From: JAENVT01 sp039931555
GTDB lineage: Bacteria > Actinomycetota > Acidimicrobiia > Acidimicrobiales > Ilumatobacteraceae
DNA: 64,000 bases
Assembly: GCA_039931555.1 (NCBI GenBank)
Contig: JBDTRP010000116.1
Coordinates: forward strand, 1 to 64,000
Reading direction: 5' to 3'
The stretch's first letter is position 1, and each line of letters starts with the position of its first letter. The notes beneath the pieces are model-generated. The model saw only the letters and a list, made by a program, of their open reading frames with translations. It was not told the DNA's origin and did not search any database. Below, one piece after another: positions 60,765 to 64,000 of this stretch. The position numbers and the translations under genes were made by a program.

Positions 60765-61601
60765 ATGACCACGCTCGCCGAACGCCTGGGTTACGACGAC
60801 GACGCCAAGCTGATCATCATCTCTTGCGACGATCTCGGCGCGTGTCACTCGGCCAACATCGGCGTCTACGACTCGCTGCGCCTCGGCGTGGCCACATGCG
60901 CGTCGATCATGGTTCCGGCTCCGTGGGCCAGGGACGCAGCGTTGCGCTACCTCCCCACCGACGACATCGGCGTGCACCTCACGCTGAACTGCGAGTACGA
61001 GGCATACCGCTTCGGGCCCATCACCCACGCACCGTCGTTGCTCAGCGGCGAAGCCGGGTTCCCTCGTCACATCGGCGACCTGTGGGAGCACGCCGACACC
61101 GAAGAAGTACTGCGCGAGTGCCGGGCCCAGATCGAACGGGCGCTTGCGTGGGGCATCGATGTCACGCACCTCACGCCGCACCTCACCGCCATCACGCTGC
61201 GTCCGGAGTTCTTCGATTTGTACCTCGAGCTGGCCGTCGAGTTCCGCCTTCCGATCCGCTTGCCGTCGACGATCAGCGCCGATCAAGCCGGGTTCCCGTT
61301 CCGATCACTGGCCGCCGAGGAAGGGGTCGTCTTCCCCGATCACTTCAATCACGACTGGCGCGCCGGAAGCCGCGAGCGAGTGTACGAGCAAGTGCGCACC
61401 CTGCAGCGTGGGGTCACCGAGATCCATGTGCAGCCGGCGATCGACACCCTCGAGGTCCGGGCGCTCACCGAAGCTGCCGCCGGCTGGATCGACGACTACG
61501 AGCTCGTCACCAGCGACGCGCAGCTTCCCAAGTTGCTCGCCAGCAGCGGAGCTACGCTGATCGGGTACCGCCAGCTCAGGGACGTGATGCGAGCCGGCTG
61601 A
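60765..61601 (+). CDS. ChbG/HpnK (YdjC-like) family deacetylase
   Basis: A 278-residue carbohydrate deacetylase family protein. The metal-binding DDLGAC, the DDIGVHLTLN block and THLTPHLTAITL follow the family order. The usual Asp/Ser before the second His of the THLDSH-type motif is Thr-Pro here, which may alter metal binding. The family removes N-acetyl groups from chito-oligosaccharides or modifies hopanoid/ladderane intermediates; no substrate is indicated. It lies 12 bases after the nuclease gene and overlaps the next minus-strand gene by 26 bases. Confidence 0.8.
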   Translation: MTTLAERLGYDDDAKLIIISCDDLGACHSANIGVYDSLRLGVATCASIMVPAPWARDAALRYLPTDDIGVHLTLNCEYEAYRFGPITHAPSLLSGEAGFPRHIGDLWEHADTEEVLRECRAQIERALAWGIDVTHLTPHLTAITLRPEFFDLYLELAVEFRLPIRLPSTISADQAGFPFRSLAAEEGVVFPDHFNHDWRAGSRERVYEQVRTLQRGVTEIHVQPAIDTLEVRALTEAAAGWIDDYELVTSDAQLPKLLASSGATLIGYRQLRDVMRAG

Positions 61602-61803
61602 TCACGGCCGAGGCGTCGCCACTGCGCAACACCTCGAACAGTGCAGCAGTCGATCCTGTCGATTTCAACTTGCCCTGCATGAACGCCACGGTGGGGTCGA
61701 GCCCTGCGTCGCTTGCAGCGATTGTCACGACCACGTCGGCATCGCCGGGTCCGTCGATCGCCTCGTCGTTCTTGGCGAACGCCACTCGATATTGGATCGT
61801 CAT
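61576..61803 (-). CDS. Short SCP2-like protein coupled to mca
   Basis: A 75-residue protein. VVVTIAASDAGLDPTVAFMQGKLKSTGSTAALFEVLRSG fits the C-terminal half of an SCP2 sterol-carrier domain. The ATG overlaps the mca stop by four bases (ATGA), so it is expressed with mca. It is shorter than full SCP2 domains (about 100 residues). Its last 26 bases overlap the convergent deacetylase gene. Function unknown. Confidence 0.7.
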   Translation of the reverse strand: MTIQYRVAFAKNDEAIDGPGDADVVVTIAASDAGLDPTVAFMQGKLKSTGSTAALFEVLRSGDASAVISRLASRP

Positions 61804-62708
61804 TTCGACACCGACGCCCGGATCCCGGCGAAGAGATCGGTCTCCAACGTCCCCTCAGGAGGGGTGCCGACCAACGAACGGGCGAGGATCCAGTCCTCCC
61901 ACGGATAGACGTCGGCCAGTTCTTCGTCGGTCAGCCCGAACCACCACGGCTCGGTGGGGTCGACCTGCGTAGCGTGGGCCCGCAACGCGCCGCTGCGTGC
62001 CCACAAGAAGTTGCCGACATCGAGTCGCGTGGTGATTCGGTGGTCGTGGCCAGGCCGATCGAGCCATTCCTGATCGAAGGGCGATTCGCCGCGGAGCTCG
62101 ACCATCGCCTCGTGTACGGCTGTCAGTCGCGCCTTTGCCCACACCGAGTAGTAGAGCTTCTGGGGCTGGTACGGCTCGCCGTGCTCGGGGTACCACGTCG
62201 GGTCGCCGGCGCGCTCCCACGCCAGCACCGAGATGTCGTGCACCTTGACGTGGTCGGGATGCGGGTAGCCACTCTGGTCGTCGCCATAGGTGATGATCAC
62301 ATCGGCGCGCTGGGCGCGAATGATGGCGACCAACTTCCCGACGGCCTCGTCGATGGGCGCCTGGTGGAACGAGTCGGGATGCTCGTTCGGGTCGGTGTCG
62401 ACCATCCCCGAGTCGCGGTAGCCGAGCATCACGACCTCGTCGAAGCCGATGATCTCGGCGGCACGGGCGAGCTCGTCGGGGCGCAGTTCGACCAGCCGCT
62501 GCTTCTCTTCCTCCGGTGTCAGGCCGTGGAACGGCTGGCCGGGTTCGCGCAGCGCGGGGTTCTGCAGGTCGCCCTCTTCGCCGCCGGTAGCGCACACCAA
62601 CACGGTGTGCACCCCTTCGGCTTTGTACATCGCCATGGTCGGCGCGCCCTTCGACGCTTCGTCGTCGGGATGAGCATGCACGGTGAGCAGACAGAGCCGT
62701 TCCTTCAC
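61800..62708 (-). CDS. mca: Mycothiol S-conjugate amidase Mca
   Basis: Mca cleaves mycothiol conjugates of toxins to mercapturates and glucosaminyl-inositol in actinobacteria. The 302-residue zinc enzyme has LLTVHAHPDDEASKG near residue 5 and GDDQSGYPHPDHVKVHDI around residue 140, the PIG-L-type zinc site. The length and C-terminal region fit Mca rather than the biosynthetic MshB. The GTG at 62708 is preferred; it leaves 46 bases to the divergent PEBP gene, whereas an ATG at 62750 would leave only four. It supports a mycothiol-based redox system here. Confidence 0.9.
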   Translation of the reverse strand: MKERLCLLTVHAHPDDEASKGAPTMAMYKAEGVHTVLVCATGGEEGDLQNPALREPGQPFHGLTPEEEKQRLVELRPDELARAAEIIGFDEVVMLGYRDSGMVDTDPNEHPDSFHQAPIDEAVGKLVAIIRAQRADVIITYGDDQSGYPHPDHVKVHDISVLAWERAGDPTWYPEHGEPYQPQKLYYSVWAKARLTAVHEAMVELRGESPFDQEWLDRPGHDHRITTRLDVGNFLWARSGALRAHATQVDPTEPWWFGLTDEELADVYPWEDWILARSLVGTPPEGTLETDLFAGIRASVSK

Positions 62709-62754
62709 GGACGTGAACGCTATCCAGAGTGGCCGCCGCGTAGGCTCCATCGTC

Positions 62755-63459
62755 GTGCGACGCCTTGTAGTCCTTCCGCTCTCGCTGGCTGTGCTCGCCC
62801 TGATCGCGGCGGGCTGCCGGAACGATGGCCGCGAGATGCGCCCAGCGCTCCCCAGCCAGAACGGCAGCGTCAGCACGACAGCGCCGCCGACCGCACCCGA
62901 CACCGAGAACGATTTCTTCGACACGGTTGCCCCCACTGATCCGGCGTCACCTGGCGGCAACGGAGCGCTGGCGACGACCGGCGCGACTGGCACCGGGCCG
63001 TCGACGCTGGCCCCGTTGGTCGCTGCACTCACCGTCACGGCTCCATGGCGCAACGGCGGCCCGATCATCCCCAGGTACACGTGCAAGGGTGACAACGTGG
63101 CACCTGCGCTGAGTTGGACCGCTGCACCGGAAGGCACGCAGGAGATCGCCGTCACCCTGATCGATCAGGACTTCGACTTCGATCACTGGACGGTGGCCGG
63201 CATCGGCCCCGACGTCACCTCGCTCGCCGAGAACACCACTCCGCCTGGCGCCGTCGCCGCGCTGAATGGCTCGGGCAAGACGGGCTACAGCGGCCCGTGC
63301 CCGCCAGCCGGCGCCACCCACACCTACCGGATCACCGTGCACTACCTCCAGCGCGCGTTGCAGCTGACGGCCGGCGGCAAAGCGGCCGACATGCGTGCCG
63401 CCATCGACGCCGCCACCTTGGCATCCGCCCAAGTCACGGGCACCTTCACAGGCAGCTGA
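62755..63459 (+). CDS. PEBP (YbhB/YbcL) family lipoprotein
   Basis: A 234-residue lipoprotein. The signal RRLVVLPLSLAVLALIAAGC ends at a lipobox Ala-Ala-Gly-Cys. A Thr/Pro-rich spacer follows, then the phosphatidylethanolamine-binding-like fold: RYTCKGDNVAPALSWTAAP, DFDFDHWTVAGI and KTGYSGPCPPAGATHTYRITVHYL. The role of the bacterial PEBP family is uncertain. The GTG at 62755 is divergent from mca. Confidence 0.85.
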   Translation: MRRLVVLPLSLAVLALIAAGCRNDGREMRPALPSQNGSVSTTAPPTAPDTENDFFDTVAPTDPASPGGNGALATTGATGTGPSTLAPLVAALTVTAPWRNGGPIIPRYTCKGDNVAPALSWTAAPEGTQEIAVTLIDQDFDFDHWTVAGIGPDVTSLAENTTPPGAVAALNGSGKTGYSGPCPPAGATHTYRITVHYLQRALQLTAGGKAADMRAAIDAATLASAQVTGTFTGS

Positions 63460-63593
63460 GTACGGCAGCAACGTGTGACGGATGGACGAGGAGTTGGCAC
63501 AACATCTTGTGTTCGCCGAGTGGTCACATCGACGCCCCGTCATCGTTGCTTGGACGCCCCGATCAGGCAGTTCGGAGCGGTCTCGTCCCGCGG

Positions 63594-63992
63594 TCACAAC
63601 GCCAGGATGTCGATGTGGCAGCGAATGCCGGGCGCTCGCGCCAAGCGGGCGTCGGCCGAGACGAGCGGGCATGAAAGACCTTCGGCGAGCGCGACGTAGG
63701 TGGCGTCGTAGGGGGTCACGTTCGATCGGAGTTCGTAAGCCCGGATCATCAGTGGGCCCGTCGGGAAGCGGGCGATCGGTAGCGAGAGAAGGTCGACGAC
63801 GGCTGATCGGAACCGTCGCGCCGTGAGGTCACCAGCACGCCAGCGTCTACGAAGTACCGAGACGGTCTCGACGTCGACGAGGTCCGGCGCAGACCATTGC
63901 GCTGCGGCGGCGACGCGAGCGCGGGCGGAGCGTCCGGCTGGCCCGTCATCGCCGACGACGTTGACGAGCACCGACGCGTCAATGACGATCAA
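63594..63992 (-). CDS. PIN-domain (VapC-like) protein at the window edge
   Basis: A 132-residue PIN domain RNase fold: VIDASVLVNVVG with the first Asp, DLVDVETVSVLRRRW (Glu), TPYDATYVALAE (Asp) and VSADARLARAPG (Asp). It is the toxin of many VapBC pairs, acting on RNA. The visible start is a TTG at 63992, and the true start may lie beyond the window. A VapB antitoxin gene would be expected upstream, outside the window. The 134 bases between this gene and the PEBP lipoprotein gene show no clear feature. Confidence 0.75.
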   Translation of the reverse strand: MIVIDASVLVNVVGDDGPAGRSARARVAAAAQWSAPDLVDVETVSVLRRRWRAGDLTARRFRSAVVDLLSLPIARFPTGPLMIRAYELRSNVTPYDATYVALAEGLSCPLVSADARLARAPGIRCHIDILAL

Positions 63993-64000
63993 CGGGGGCT

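Noticed and set aside
63460..63593. Short plus-strand frame between the PEBP and PIN genes
   Set aside because: It runs into the PIN gene in antisense, has no ribosome-binding site and no recognisable domain.

Overview
The window is a dense, GC-rich actinobacterial chromosome segment with about 57 real protein genes, many GTG/TTG starts and very frequent 1-4 base stop/start overlaps. No rRNA, tRNA, CRISPR array, intact insertion sequence or phage was seen. Three kinds of evidence suggest an Acidimicrobiia/Ilumatobacter-like actinobacterium (an inference, not a database result). First, the translation operon has an actinobacterial order (rimP-nusA-ylxR-infB-DsbA-like-ylxP-rbfA-truB-ribF) with proS divergent from it. 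Second, there are mycothiol-linked proteins (a mycothiol conjugate amidase, an MDMPI/TIGR03083-type protein, an Rv2466c-like protein). Third, there are F420-type LLM oxidoreductases and lipid genes (WS/DGAT acyltransferase, acyl-CoA dehydrogenase, MaoC hydratase, SCP2-like proteins).

Layout. 0.05-8.4 kb (minus): the nusA-infB translation/transcription operon ending in truB and ribF, with a strong hairpin in the rimP leader. 8.6-11.9 kb (plus): proS, a degenerate receiver-like protein and a MaoC hydratase. 11.9-21.5 kb: an SDR, a Tat-type peptidoglycan amidase, a geranylgeranyl reductase-like flavoprotein, an AbiEi/DUF559-like protein, two tandem palindromic repeats, nitronate monooxygenase, an M20 peptidase and a MoxR-DUF58-VWA operon. 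21.5-29.3 kb: a serine hydrolase, larE coupled to an F420-type oxidoreductase, a three-gene ABC exporter, an acyl-CoA dehydrogenase and a second LLM oxidoreductase. 29.3-31.2 kb: a zinc-finger membrane protein, then a gene-poor stretch with a 47-bp hairpin repeat and a wrecked acyl-CoA dehydrogenase gene, then a LapA-like protein. 31.3-35.3 kb: boxB-boxC of aerobic benzoyl-CoA degradation and a divergent hydrolase. 35.3-38.5 kb: a RecB-like nuclease, a PAP2 phosphatase and an HD-GYP protein with an unusual Val/Ile-Pro tail. 38.5-42.7 kb: a copper-type module (ECF sigma factor, YcnI, membrane protein, CopC-CopD fusion). 42.7-50.3 kb: a mixed-orientation cluster with a 48-codon ORF, ABC exporter, B12-type radical SAM enzyme, two GT4 glycosyltransferases, an NTP_transf_5-type protein and an HprK-like kinase. 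50.3-64 kb: WS/DGAT, a small acidic protein, an SDR, SCP2-like and hypothetical proteins, a glutamine-synthetase-like/PuuD-like pair, a methyltransferase, an MDMPI-like protein, an S9 peptidase, NudC, a nuclease lipoprotein, a ChbG-like deacetylase, mca with an SCP2-like partner, a PEBP lipoprotein and a VapC-like PIN protein at the edge.

How the genes work together. The first 10 kb makes core translation and transcription factors. The copper module looks like a sigma-factor-controlled periplasmic copper system. The 42.7-50.3 kb cluster combines radical chemistry, glycosyl transfer, a nucleotidyltransferase fold, an HPr-kinase fold and export. It is the best candidate in the window for an undescribed system, either a modified peptide or a cell-surface glycoconjugate, but no precursor or product can be proven from the sequence alone.
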